DNA of 64,000 bases from assembly GCA_020002185.1 (NCBI GenBank), contig CM034534.1, positions 30,647,851 through 30,711,850 on the forward strand, written 5' to 3'. This stretch comes from Paraescarpia echinospica. Its lineage: Eukaryota; Annelida; Polychaeta; Sabellida; Siboglinidae. The translations under genes were made by a program, and so were the position numbers. This document shows positions 45,644 to 57,312 of this stretch, one piece after another. A model generated the notes under the pieces. The model was not told the DNA's origin and searched no databases. It saw only the letters and a program-made list of their open reading frames with translations. Within the stretch, counting starts at the first letter, position 1; each line of letters opens with the position of its first letter.

Positions 45644-46314
45644 TTAACCATTTCAGTATGACAGGCCTGTTTTCTGGCTGCACTGTCTGTGACGCTTCAG
45701 TACGACAGGCCGGTTATTCGGCATTGACGATGTCTGCTATTCAAATCATTTTTATTCATAATAATCCACTACATGGAGCCACTTGTTGTGTATGGTTGTC
45801 AAGGCGAAAAACTTAGCTATTCAGCAGTGGTCATCATTTATTATCACTCAATAATAGTTTACAGTGATTTTCGTGGTTTTTAATGATGGATTATCAAAAT
45901 CTGCGGTGGCCACAATGGCGGACAGCATTACTTCTACTAGTGATTTACCACAGTATGTTTTGGAGATTATTTGATAGTTTTAGCGAAGAATCTTTGTCAG
46001 ATGTTGACAATCGACATAATAACGATGTCTACGAACTTAGTATACAACTGAGTTCAGCAACTAAAAAAACGTTGAAATCTTGGCAGCCATCTTGGATTGT
46101 TGGTTACCATGACGACGGAATATAAAATGATATGGCTCATTTTATTCGCTGATTATCATACTTTCCGGAAATATGTAACATTCGTATTCATAAAATGCAT
46201 TTGTGTTGCTCAAATCTTGACTTGAAGTGAGGTAGTCCATTATCTTGCACATTCACTCGGAATACAGTATTCAGTGGTCACAGCTGGTCAGGGCTGTAAT
46301 ACTGAAATGGTTAA
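45644..46314. mobile_element. piggyBac-type MITE (663 bp)
   Basis: TTAA at 45644-45647 and 46311-46314 flank inverted ends CCATTTCAGTATGACAGGCC and, from the right, CCATTTCAGTATTACAGCCC. The interior has a frame at 45883-46125 with an acidic, Ser-rich stretch (DSFSEESLSDVDNRHNND). Such acidic N-termini occur in piggyBac transposases, so it may be a 5' remnant, but no catalytic region is present. Confidence 0.75.
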
Positions 46315-46605
46315 TAATCCAGGCCGCCGTGTTGGGCCAAGCGAATGCTGCCACCTCATGGTGTCTGGATAATCGATGCTACTGTGGTCTTGGAAGCCAT
46401 TTCCTTTTACGATCATTCAAAATCCGAAGTCCCACTCCACATATTGGTGGAGGTGGGAGATGGTATGAAATAATTCAAAACGTGTTTGTATTTGTAAACT
46501 TATGAGAAAGTTATCTAATATGTAGGATCTAGAAAAGCCAAACTGGCTTCCTCTTGCATAGACACAACATTTCAGTTTAATGTTCTGACAATATTAATTG
46601 TGTCA
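46315..46605. other. Spacer with a second copy of the foldback-arm motif
   Basis: 46314-46366 (TAATCCAGGCCGCCGTG ... GCTGCCACCTCATGG) is a direct, diverged copy of 45585-45632. The piggyBac MITE therefore lies between two copies of this segment. Confidence 0.5.
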
Positions 46606-46636
46606 AAACCTTGTTAGACTGTGTCTAACAAGGTTT
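46606..46636. repeat. Perfect 14-bp hairpin
   Basis: AAACCTTGTTAGAC, a three-base loop, then the exact complement. No T tract or gene context indicates a terminator. Confidence 0.85.
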
Positions 46637-46750
46637 AATAGCTGTAATATTCTGATTTGAACCATCAAGTGTACCCAGGCCACCCACATGTTCTTTTGAT
46701 CTGACACGCCACTATATGTGAAACATATCTACAACAGCAATCGTCCAACA

Positions 46751-46801
46751 TAGATTAGTTGTTTAGAATGTGTTGTCTACACATTCTAAACAACTAATCT
46801 A
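46751..46801. repeat. Perfect 23-bp hairpin
   Basis: The arm TAGATTAGTTGTTTAGAATG continues three more bases, then a 5-base loop, then the exact complement ending at 46801. There is no mismatch in 23 pairs. Confidence 0.9.
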
Positions 46802-47228
46802 CACAAGTAAGTTGTAACATATCAATGCCATCCAACCACAGCACATTAAAACCTGACACCCGTATACTCTTGACATGTTGCTATCTGTGCCAGCAGCGCT
46901 CAACCACAGCAACTAAATCAATACACTTGTGTAGATTGTACTTTATATGATGCCTGTCATACTTGTATATTATTGACATGCATTCTTACCTCATCTGTCT
47001 AAACTATTCAGCACATACCAATCTTATCTTACAAGACAGTCATGGTTGACTGGGCATTGACTGGGCATTGACTGGGCATTGACTGGGCATTGACTGGGCA
47101 TGTCTATGCCTGCAGATAAAGTACAAACAATTCAGACAAGAATAAATCTTGAAAAATTACATAATGCTACAAAATATGCATGGCATGCTGCCCTCTCAGA
47201 GTTTATAAATTGTTTTCTCTAAATCCAG

Positions 47229-47251
47229 GACACAAGAGCCCCTGGTCAACT
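47229..47251 (+). other. Candidate 23-base microexon (copies also at about 48479 and 49742)
   Basis: A pyrimidine-rich stretch ends TCTCTAAATCCAG, followed by 23 bases, then the strong donor GTAAGT. Joined to the frame at 47976 it stays open (HKSPWST leading into VRPRLLL). The MITE lies in the intervening intron. Prediction from splice signals only; all three units keep it. Confidence 0.35.
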
Positions 47252-47261
47252 GTAAGTAATA

Positions 47262-47590
47262 CCGTAATGACGGTATGTATTGACACTTAAAAATGATTAA
47301 ATTATCACCTGTCCCAAAACATATGGTGCACAAAAATAAATCTTATATTAACTGTCCCAATACTTACAAATGCGAACGAATCCTGACATCATGTCATCCT
47401 TGTCTATTACCCTGCTACTAACTATTTTTGAGTGTCTCAATGGCCCTATGTCCCGTGTGTCCGAATACATAGGGACAAAAATAATTATATTTATTAAGGT
47501 GTCCCAAAACATAAGTACAGACATTTTTTTCTTCTAGATTTCTAGGGTGTCCCAAAATTTATGGTGTCCCAATACATACAGTCATTACGG
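47262..47590. mobile_element. TA-flanked MITE, unit 1 (also 48512-48843 and 49776-50108)
   Basis: The ends CCGTAATGACGGTATGTATT and, inverted, CCGTAATGACTGTATGTATT are flanked by TA on both sides, as for Tc1/mariner or pogo-type elements. The 330-base interior has repeated GTCCCAAAACAT-like motifs. Being at the same place in all three units, it predates the tandem duplication. Confidence 0.7.
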
Positions 47591-47975
47591 TACTATGTAC
47601 ACTGATATCAGTCACGATTCATAACCAGATATAATTATATTTATTATTTCAACTTGTTTAATAACTACAAGAAACCTGTTTCACAGTTATTAACAAAATT
47701 GTATCATTTATAACACTATAAAACCACAGTTCTAAGTCATGAAATACAATTTTGATAATCAGGCTTTGGTGCTAGTGAATCTAACAATAACAACTGCCAC
47801 TCAACTGAAGCACCACTTTCTAAATTGGTTTCCAATTATATCACAATGGTTGAGTTGCATACTTTGACCTGATTGATGGTATCATTTAATGATTTGTAAC
47901 ATTTCCCAGTTCATAGTTGTGAATTTCATTGAAATATGACAGTTGTTTACTAGTAGTACTGATCTGCTTTAACAG

Positions 47976-48299
47976 GTGAGACCACGACTGTTATTGAACG
48001 TCAATATGGCTGGTGTATTTACCAGCACGGACACTGGCCTGTATAATGCAAATGTACACATTGGGCCAAATAAAATAATACCTGTGTTTCCAGTAACCCG
48101 ACCATCCCTAGTATTTCCGAACGACCCTAAGCATTTTGTTCAAGAACAAAAGAATTTTTTTTATGCCGACCCTCGACCCTTGCCTCTAACCAAAAGTTTT
48201 TCTTTTAACATTGTATTATATTCCGGCAAACGACTATTACAACGATCATTCAACATGATAAAAAATACAGATAATCATTACAAAAATCCTGATAAGTAA
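47976..48299 (+). CDS. Unknown protein, array copy 1 (107 codons, probable terminal exon)
   Basis: The open frame follows an acceptor-like CTGCTTTAACAG and starts at a GTG codon, so it is probably an exon continuing from upstream; the first ATG is 10 codons in (NVNMAGVFTSTDTGLYN). It is rich in Pro, Asn and aromatic residues, basic near the C-terminus (KRLLQRSFNMIKN), and ends NPDK-stop. No transmembrane segment, signal peptide or known domain recognised. It may be the last exon of a gene or a chance frame kept by recent duplication. Confidence 0.45.
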   Translation: MRPRLLLNVNMAGVFTSTDTGLYNANVHIGPNKIIPVFPVTRPSLVFPNDPKHFVQEQKNFFYADPRPLPLTKSFSFNIVLYSGKRLLQRSFNMIKNTDNHYKNPDK

Positions 48300-49228
48300 C
48301 AATATCTTATCTTACAAGACAGTCATGGTTGACTGGGCATTGACTGGGCATGTCTATGCCTGCAGATAAAGTACAAACAATTCAGACAAGAATAAATCTT
48401 GAAAAATTACATAATGCTACAAAATATGCATGGCATGCTGCCCTCTCAGAGTTTATAAATTGTTTTCTCTAAATCCAGGACACAAGAGCCCCTGGTCAAC
48501 TGTAAGTAATACCGTAATGACGGTATGTATTGACACTTAAAAATGATTAAATTATCACCTGTCCCAAAACATATGGTGCACAAAAATAAATCTTACATTA
48601 ACTGTCCCAATACTTACAAATGCGAACGAATCCTGACATCATGTCATCCTTGTCTATTACCCTGCTACTAACTATTTTTGAGTGTCTCAATGGCCCTATG
48701 TCCCATGTGTCCGAATACATAGGGACAAAAATAATTATATTTATTAAGGTGTCCCAAAACATAAGTACAGAATTTTTTTTCTTCTTCTAGATTTCTAGGG
48801 TGTCCCAAAATTTATGGTGTCCCAATACATACAGTCATTACGGTACTATGTACACTGATATCAGTCACGATTCATAACCAGATATAATTATATTTATTAT
48901 TTCAACTTGTTTAATAACTACAAGAAACCTGTTTCACAGTTATTAACAAAATTGTATCATTTATAACACTATAAAACCACAGTTCTAAGTCATGAAATAC
49001 AATTTTGATAATCAGGCTTTGGTGCTAGTGAATCTAACAATAACAACTGCCACTCAACTGAAGCACCACTTTCTAAATTGGTTTCCAATTATATCACAAT
49101 GGTTGAGTTGCATACTTTGACCTGATTGATGGTATCATTTAATGATTTGTAACATTTCCCAGTTCATAGTTGTGAATTTCATTGAAATATGACAGTTGTT
49201 TACTAGTAGTACTGATCTGCTTTAACAG

Positions 49229-49552
49229 GTGAGACCACGACTGTTATTGAACGTCAATATGGCTGGTGTATTTACCAGCACGGACACTGGCCTGTATAAT
49301 GCAAATGTACACATTGGGCCAAATAAAATAATACCTGTGTTTCCAGTAACCCGACCATCCCTAGTATTTCCGAACGACCCTAAGCATTTTGTTCAAGAAC
49401 AAAAGAATTTTTTTTATGCCGACCCTCGACCCTTGCCTCTAACCAAAAGTTTTTCTTTTAACATTGTATTATATTCCGGCAAACGACTATTACAACGATC
49501 ATTCAACATGATAAAAAATACAGATAATCATTACAAAAATCCTGATAAGTAA
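49229..49552 (+). CDS. Unknown protein, array copy 2
   Basis: Same frame as at 47976-48299, with identical translation. Same acceptor-like context and stop. The identity reflects recent duplication and does not by itself show selection. Confidence 0.45.
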   Translation: MRPRLLLNVNMAGVFTSTDTGLYNANVHIGPNKIIPVFPVTRPSLVFPNDPKHFVQEQKNFFYADPRPLPLTKSFSFNIVLYSGKRLLQRSFNMIKNTDNHYKNPDK

Positions 49553-50493
49553 CAATATCTTATCTTACAAGACAGTCATGGTTGACTGGGCATTGACTGG
49601 GCATTGACTGGGCATGTCTATGCCTGCAGATAAAGTACAAACAATTCAGACAAGAATAAATCTTGAAAAATTACATAATGCTACAAAATATGCATGGCAT
49701 GCTGCCCTCTCAGAGTTTATAAATTGTTTTCTCTAAATCCAGGACACAAGAGCCCCTGGTCAACTGTAAGTAATACCGTAATGACGGTATGTATTGACAC
49801 TTAAAAATGATTAAATTATCACCTGTCCCAAAACATATGGTGCACAAAAATAAATCTTACATTAACTGTCCCAATACTTACAAATGCGAACGAATCCTGA
49901 CATCATGTCATCCTTGTCTATTACCCTGCTACTAACTATTTTTGAGTGTCTCAATGGCCCTATGTCCCGTGTGTCCGAATACATAGGGACAAAAATAATT
50001 ATATTTATTAAGGTGTCCCAAAACATAAGTACAGAATTTTTTTTTCTTCTTCTAGATTTCTAGGGTGTCCCAAAATTTATGGTGTCCCAATACATACAGT
50101 CATTACGGTACTATGTACACTGATATCAGTCACGATTCATAACCAGATATAATTATATTTATTATTTCAACTTGTTTAATAACTACAAGAAACCTGTTTC
50201 ACAGTTATTAACAAAATTGTATCATTTATAACACTATAAAACCACAGTTCTAAGTCATGAAATACAATTTTGATAATCAGGCTTTGGTGCTAGTGAATCT
50301 AACAATAACAACTGCCACTCAACTGAAGCACCACTTTCTAAATTGGTTTCCAATTATATCACAATGGTTGAGTTGCATACTTTGACCTGATTGATGGTAT
50401 CATTTAATGATTTGTAACATTTCCCAGTTCATAGTTGTGAATTTCATTGAAATATGACAGTTGTTTACTAGTAGTACTGATCTGCTTTAACAG

Positions 50494-50817
50494 GTGAGAC
50501 CACGACTGTTATTGAACGTCAATATGGCTGGTGTATTTACCAGCACGGACACTGGCCTGTATAATGCAAATGTACACATTGGGCCAAATAAAATAATACC
50601 TGTGTTTCCAGTAACCCGACCATCCCTAGTATTTCCGAACGACCCTAAGCATTTTGTTCAAGAACAAAAGAATTTTTGTTATGCCGACCCTCGACCCTTG
50701 CCTCTGACCAAAAGTTTTTCTTTTAACATTGTATTATATTCCGGCAAACGACTATTACAACGATCATTCAACATGATAAAAAATACAGATAATCATTACA
50801 AAAATCCTGATAAGTAA
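50494..50817 (+). CDS. Unknown protein, array copy 3
   Basis: Same frame with one amino-acid change (EQKNFFYAD to EQKNFCYAD, TTT to TGT) and one silent change (CTA to CTG). After the stop it enters unique sequence, so this copy may keep the original 3' flank. A possible poly(A) signal AATAAA lies at 51203-51208. Confidence 0.5.
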   Translation: MRPRLLLNVNMAGVFTSTDTGLYNANVHIGPNKIIPVFPVTRPSLVFPNDPKHFVQEQKNFCYADPRPLPLTKSFSFNIVLYSGKRLLQRSFNMIKNTDNHYKNPDK

Positions 50818-50820
50818 CAA

Positions 50821-51004
50821 GAATTGAATTTTTTGGAACAGAAATTCTGCGATCGTCCTTAGTATTGGATGGATTTCTGGGTAAATCATTGCGAAGTGTC
50901 ATGGCACCCCTGCTACGTATGTAAACAGGGACGCGGGCGGAAGACGGTAACATAAACCGTTTCGTGATCATTGTCTGGTTGTCCACTAAGCACATTGAAG
51001 ACAT
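50821..51004 (-). CDS. Unassigned open frame, possible 5' coding exon
   Basis: ATG at 51004 opens a 78-codon frame (to 50768) starting MSSMCLVDNQTMITKRF and reading RVPVYIRSRGAMTLRNDLP in unique sequence, before running into the end of array unit 3. Composition is protein-like, but there is no known motif and no clear donor at its end. Confidence 0.2.
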
Positions 51005-54000
51005 GTTGTTAATTAAATATACTTGTCACATCGTTAGAATACGCATAAGTTTACAGATTCCGGTTTCGAACACAAAACTCGAAGGAATAACAACAGCCTA
51101 GGTTACGCTGGCTCAAAGTGATATAGTCTGGGTTTCGTAGTTCTAACAAATTCCATTGGATGGCGTCATATATGGCGCTAGCTAAAATGGTTGAACAAAA
51201 ATAATAAATTAAAATATTATAATAGGTCTGCCTACCCTATTTTTTTGCTATAAAATGTTTTTAAAAAAATGAAATGTTTTTCCTACCTACCTACCCTATT
51301 TTAAAAATCAATGTTACCGGAAACGCAATTATATTTTACTGTGGCCTTAAGTGAAGTACCTGGTAGCTAGAAGATATTCAAAGGGGACTGTTCAAATGCA
51401 GAAAGTATGTAACACTGTCGATGCAAATACAAAAGAAACACACACAATTCAAAAAGGCTATACATATTTTTCCTCTGATCAGACATCGGACTAATTTCAT
51501 TGGTATGTCTATAACGTTGTGGTATCAGACACCACATTTTTGCCAATAAAATAGTCCAATGTTGATTTACCCTGTCAGCACATCATAAAATAACTGGGAA
51601 TAAGGTTAACATAAAACAGATCCAACTGAAAGGGGTACCAATAAAGGTATTATTTCCAAGGTCACACATGATTGAATTTTCTCAGAATGACAACTCACTG
51701 GATGTGTAAAATTGACTTCAATAACGGAGTGTACATCAAGAATTCTGGATCAGACTCTTGGAAAGTGATCAATGTTTATCAAGACAGATACTATACAGAT
51801 GTTTACATTATATTCAGTAGCCCTGCCCCCAAACCTATACATCAAATCTAGATGAAGATGTGGAACCTCTGAAGATAATTATATCTTCTGCCTGAGAAGG
51901 TCTGGTGTGACTGCCACAGGGAAGCTAATGGGGCAATACTAATGAATACCCAACTCCCTATCACCAGCTTAGTATGTCCACTTCACTGGTGAGCCTACAT
52001 ATTGAGGCAGTAACACAATCTAGATACAGTTGCAGGAATGATGAATAAAGTTAGCTTTAACATTTTATAGAAATGGCAATGCCTTGAGGCAAGAATACAA
52101 AACTTCAAAAAGCAATGAGCACTGTCAGTGAATCTACTCAACTCATGTATGTTGTTAAATCTATAAGTTGGTAAATACAAACGTTGAGCATCTACTTTAG
52201 ACAATACTCTTCCAATTAGCCTGGGGTTATTTAGGGACAACAAACTGGGAAGACAAGGGTACATCATGACATAGAGAGGATGGAGGTCTTTCAGGATGGC
52301 ATGATATATCGGGTAGATCTAGACGATTGTGTGAAACCTCTTGGTTTGTATAAATACAGTCCCTGCTTACCCACACTCAATCTACAATATAATTAGCATG
52401 TGTTGTTCCGACTGTTTACCTCTTGACCAGTGTCCACTACAGTTAATGGAGGCCAACTAGATGAAAGCTTCCCACTAACGGCTACTTACAGAGGCAGTCT
52501 ATGGCTTTTAGTTTTATAATGTAGACACTCCATAATATAATAATGCAACATTACTGCCTCGGTTATTATGTATCATCTGACCTGAATGACCCAAGCTACC
52601 GTCATTCAGGAATGACCCGCTGGCTAAATTTCATTCCAGTCCAACCTACGCAATTACCCAAACTATGATGTAATAACATTTGATGGATTTGTATGAGTCC
52701 AACATGACAAGAATCCCAGATAAATTTAGCCTGTAATGATACTGCATGTTGCCCTCCCTCCACTACAAAGTAAACTGCCCAGAGACAGCCAGGGGGCATT
52801 TGACAATTAGGAGGATAGGCATTCATTTGACAGTTATACATGCTAAATAATGTAGCAACATTAGCCAACAGTGCTATGTAATAATTAATGAACCTGACCA
52901 GACAGTATTTTAAGTTACCTCTGCACATCCAAATGTTACATAACATGCCAGCAGTCTCCAACATGCAACAATTTTCAACCGCACAAAAAGCAGACACAAT
53001 TTCATAACTCATCAGTATTTCTCAGAACAAGTTTGTAAAAAAATCCCAAATGAAGATAAATGAAAAACGCATCTGGATGGATCATCATGTAACAACATCC
53101 ACTAAATGTGCCCCAGGGGCCCCCAGGGGGGGCAGCATTGTGTGTGGACACTGGACACACTGGTACCACCTGCCAAGGTGACCCACATTGTCATATCTCA
53201 CTGAACATTAATTTATCATAGTTGGGTTACTTAGCAACCATAGCCATGATGACAAGATTTATCTAAATGGGACTCTGGAGCCCATGACTAGAGGCTAGGG
53301 ACCACACCCTCTGATGCAGCATTCCTACAGAGTCAGACTATCATACAGACACCTCCACCCACTGGCTATTTACAGTCAGTAATTCAGATGAGCTCACAAT
53401 GATTAATAATGTAATATTAACTGGTGTGTATGATATAACATTTTGTTTGAACCTACCAGTGAAACTTTGTTTAAAAAATAAACAATTCCGTGCATTTTCC
53501 ACTAAATACAAAATTTTAAATCCAACCACATAAACGTGGATTTCTGTGTACTTTGTCACACTTGTCTTATCTATCAAAATGAATTGTTTATTACAAAACA
53601 CTATATTTGGCAATTATTTTAATTCTAAAACAATCCCACGTATTTCACATATACATTACATATATATTTGTATTTCAATCAATGTAGTGTACATCTATAC
53701 CAATACATTAATTCATATATTTTCTATACTTGGAATTAAAAAATGAAACATCGGATTCAGAAATGTTGTGTATTCGGCCTTAAGTCTGACCCGAACATTT
53801 CACATCTGGCAGATGGTATCAACCATTAATTCTATAAGACCAAATAACAAAACAGAATGAACTAGAGTGGCATGAAATCAATATATTCTGTGTGCATTGT
53901 TAGACCAACAATAGATCAAACTAGACAAAGTTATATGGCAGATGTTATCACCTACTTCATACCAAGCCACAACATTAATCAGAGTCATAAGTGCCACACT

Positions 54001-55244
54001 TGTGTAATCGTGGAGTATACACCACAGCACTACTCAATAGCAATACTATCCCCATAAAGATGTGCTTTTGTTTCTTGGAACAAAGGGGATATCACAGCAA
54101 TCTATGTTTGCTAAAGATAAGTAAGATAATCCAATGCAATACAAAAATATACTGACCAATATAATACAATACATTTTTTTAATTTAAATTATAACTCAAC
54201 AACTACCTATACTATCAACACACACATGCATAGTATTTATAAATAATAATTGATATAACTCACTACTGTTTAGATAAATCACATAACTGTATAGAGCTAC
54301 AAAAATTGTATTCCTGATAGTGATATCAATTTATGAAAAAAGGTGCAATTTATCATTTTTTATTAATGTTACACCTAATTTAGACCAAACACTCTGGCTG
54401 CCTGAGTTCTTTAACATTCCTACCACAAGCTGACAGATTTTTCCTAATGTGTATGTGGGAAAATCTCGGTCAAGTAGTTCTGAGACAGTGACATATGTAT
54501 GTTTACAGTCTAAACCAACTTTTGTGCCATGGGTAAACAGAGTGACTCCTGTTAGATAAGTCCGTCCCTGCATAAATACATGACATTTCTCCAAAAGCAT
54601 GTGTTGAAAGATGCAAAACAGCATGATCATCATATTTGCTATCAATATATAATGTTGAGTATTATTGTGTTTGAGATGCCTTCTTTTGTAAAATACTAAA
54701 ATCAAATCTCAAAATTGTGGCAGACACATTCTTGGTAAATAAAATTATACATTCTTTAAAAAGATAATCATATTGTATTATTAGGAGTTTGACTATGCAG
54801 AAAACCAACATGCCTATTTTTGTTCAATGAAGCCCAGTGTACTTAACAAGAATATGAGTGAATCTGTCATACTGGACAAATGTGACAGAGGTGTACAAGA
54901 GAGTTTTTGTAGAGCATTTCAGTTTTCTTTGCCAAATGTACACTTTTTGGCAAGAATGGCCCTTATAGTAAACTGCTATGTAATTAAAACTATAGAATGT
55001 ATGAATAACTTTTAAGTAAAGTTCCGGATCTACTGTCGGACAGTCAAGAGTGAATCACCACCTAATGATAAATCACTGTCATTTACAACACACTGGTTGA
55101 AAAGCTAGTAAATAGGCCAATTTAGCCGCTTTGTCAGCCAGTGGATTATGGTGGATCACACATTATGCAAATGCCATCCTTTGTCATTTTCTCATTTTGA
55201 CGTGTCCAGCAATATGACTCAATGTGTCAGAAATTATGCTACAT
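51005..55244. other. Unassigned AT-rich region
   Basis: About 4.2 kb. I see a short (CCTA)n-like patch near 51230-51300 and a CCCCAGGGG-rich patch at 53110, but no exon, transposon end or RNA gene. Confidence 0.4.
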
Positions 55245-55430
55245 TTATGTTATCTGCATCCACCCCCTGCAGTTCTCATCCAAGATAACCGTGGCCGTGT
55301 TTGTCAATACACTGAAGGTACCAGAACTATTCAAATTGAAAGCAAAACTTGGATTATAAACACTGGCAGAAGCTGGCTGGGTTAACGGGAAGACCCATTG
55401 ATGTTTGGGGCGTTCATGTACGTCCCACAT
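55245..55430 (-). CDS. Unassigned open frame (61 codons)
   Basis: MWDVHERPKHQWVFPLTQPA, then NPSFAFNLNSSGTFSVLTNT and ILDENCRGWMQIT before the stop. The residue mix looks like a folded domain, but I recognise no family. An acceptor-like AAATTTGCAG lies just upstream, yet an in-frame TGA sits between it and the ATG. May be chance. Confidence 0.2.
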   Translation of the reverse strand: MWDVHERPKHQWVFPLTQPASASVYNPSFAFNLNSSGTFSVLTNTATVILDENCRGWMQIT

Positions 55431-56712
55431 TCAACTGCAAATTTTGTGCTAATGATTACCACCCTGGCTGATTCCAGGTAATGGTATAGACAACATCGCT
55501 TATTTTAAAGGTTTTTGTAGTTTAAAATAAATGGCATAAACAGTGCTCTACAAATACAAAAGTCCCAAAATCAAGACTTACAAAATTGCTGGAGTATATA
55601 ATTATATATTGCTCAAATTTCGACATATTCTTTGAGACAGCAGCTAATTGACATAGCCATGGCATAGCCATAGGTCTACTACATAGTAAATAATATGTCA
55701 TAACATGACGCAAACGAACTAGATGTTGGACAAATATCCAAAGGCAAAGCCCGAACATGGCATCGGGCATTGCCAATTTTAAACATGCCCGAGTCACACG
55801 ACAGAATGCCATATCCCAGATATGCGGAACGAAAATAGACTTCCTGAAATAACAGCAGCATGCGTTGCCGCGGACTGGTGGAAAAACCGCATCTCCATTG
55901 CCTCTGGCGTAGGCCATAGCATCTCATGATTCAGCCGCCATATTGCTGAAAACTTGGCAGCCGATCTCAAGGTCTATGAAGTCAACAGCTTCGGTCGTAA
56001 CATTAGATCGAGTACATGTATAGCATCACGGGGGCATATATGCAAACTACAGTTCTGTTGAATCTGGAGACCGTTCGTAATGACTGTTTCAAATTATCAT
56101 TCAAAACATTGCGATAAACGCCGGCTGAATATCATTCGGTTTGCAGTCGGCTCGAACCGGCGAATATCGTAGAAACTGGGGACATTCCTTACCCATGTTG
56201 GCGTGTATCGTCCAGGAAATAATCCGTATGTTTGTGACAGGTCATAAGCGTCCTAGTTCTGTTATCTTGTCGTACACATTACGCCGAAAAACAGTTAACC
56301 TATAACGAAACGCACATACACAAACTCTCCAAGGCTTGCAAACGACTAAGCCCAGCGCGAGTTTGTATTTTGTCTCGAGTCTATTTTGATAGGGGACGAG
56401 GTTTTCTATTGCGCACATGCTATTATCAAACAGTTAAAGCAATCATGTTTTTTACAGCATAATATATACAACATTATTTTCTTCTACACTTGAAATGTCT
56501 AATTTATATGTACATTTCCAAGATTGCACATATCATATATTCCTATATAGTAGTTGCACCCTATTGCTGAAATGGTTCGTTCCACACTGCCAATCAAATC
56601 GACGGCCACGCCCACGCCAGCAAGATTACCGTAAACGCACATATAAAACGCTATAAATGCTCTCAGACCAACATGAACATAGTTATTTTTGCTCACGATT
56701 TTTATAATAGAG
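55431..56712. other. Unassigned region
   Basis: Contains overlapping minus-strand frames (55522-55927) without a family signature. Locally GC-richer around 55700-56300. No promoter or exon could be defined. Confidence 0.35.
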
Positions 56713-57312
56713 AATGTGCGTTAAATATCTAAGAGCCGGAGTATATGACTGCGACTATACTACAGGGTCCATCCAAGGAGGTTGTGCCTTGTCGGGGCGG
56801 GATGGCTTGCATGTTCTGTCGATCCCCAAAGCTATGCCGGTGGGAGCCTTATGCTCCTGGCAGGTTCAACCAAGCCGGGCAGATCATGGGGTGAGCGGCC
56901 ACACAAAACATGCACCCTGGTCCTCCAGGTTGGGGGTTTACTTACTATCCGTTACGCCCTCTGGGGGTTTAACACATGGATAACAACAATGTCTTACAAA
57001 ACACTTCTTGTTACGGAAACAGGAAGCCACATACACGATTATGGGAGTGCTGAATATAAAAAACGAAGACCATAATTGGATTTTGGAATGTGAAGACTAT
57101 GTGTAAAACTGAAAAACTGGCGCAGCTAGATAACCACAGAAGTGAGACGATACAACCTGCACATCCTTGGAGTGAACAAAAGCAGATGAGCGAGATCGGG
57201 GAGACTGACAACAGCAACAGGAGAGACGGCACTGTACTCTGGACGAGACGACAACCAGCATCGCGAAGGTGTAGCAGTTCTCCTGGAGTGGAAACCTGTC
57301 AGCAGTCGTCTG

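Larger units (their letters stand above)
47021..50820 (+). repeat. Triple tandem duplication of a 1.26 kb unit
   Basis: The units are 47021-48303 (1283 bases), 48304-49556 (1253) and 49557-50820 (1264). They are almost identical. Most of the length difference comes from an 11-base internal repeat (TTGACTGGGCA: 5, 2 and 3 copies) and a few bases in a poly-T/CTT stretch. Each unit holds a candidate microexon, a TA-flanked MITE and a 107-codon open frame that ends at the unit boundary. Unit 3 runs into unique sequence just after the stop codon. Confidence 0.95.

Noticed and set aside
47021..50820. CRISPR-like or satellite interpretation of the repeats
   Set aside because: Long tandem units with coding and MITE content in a eukaryotic context; no short regular repeat-spacer structure.
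55522..55927. Overlapping 131- and 82-codon minus-strand frames
   Set aside because: Two different frames of similar length over the same bases, neither with a family signature.
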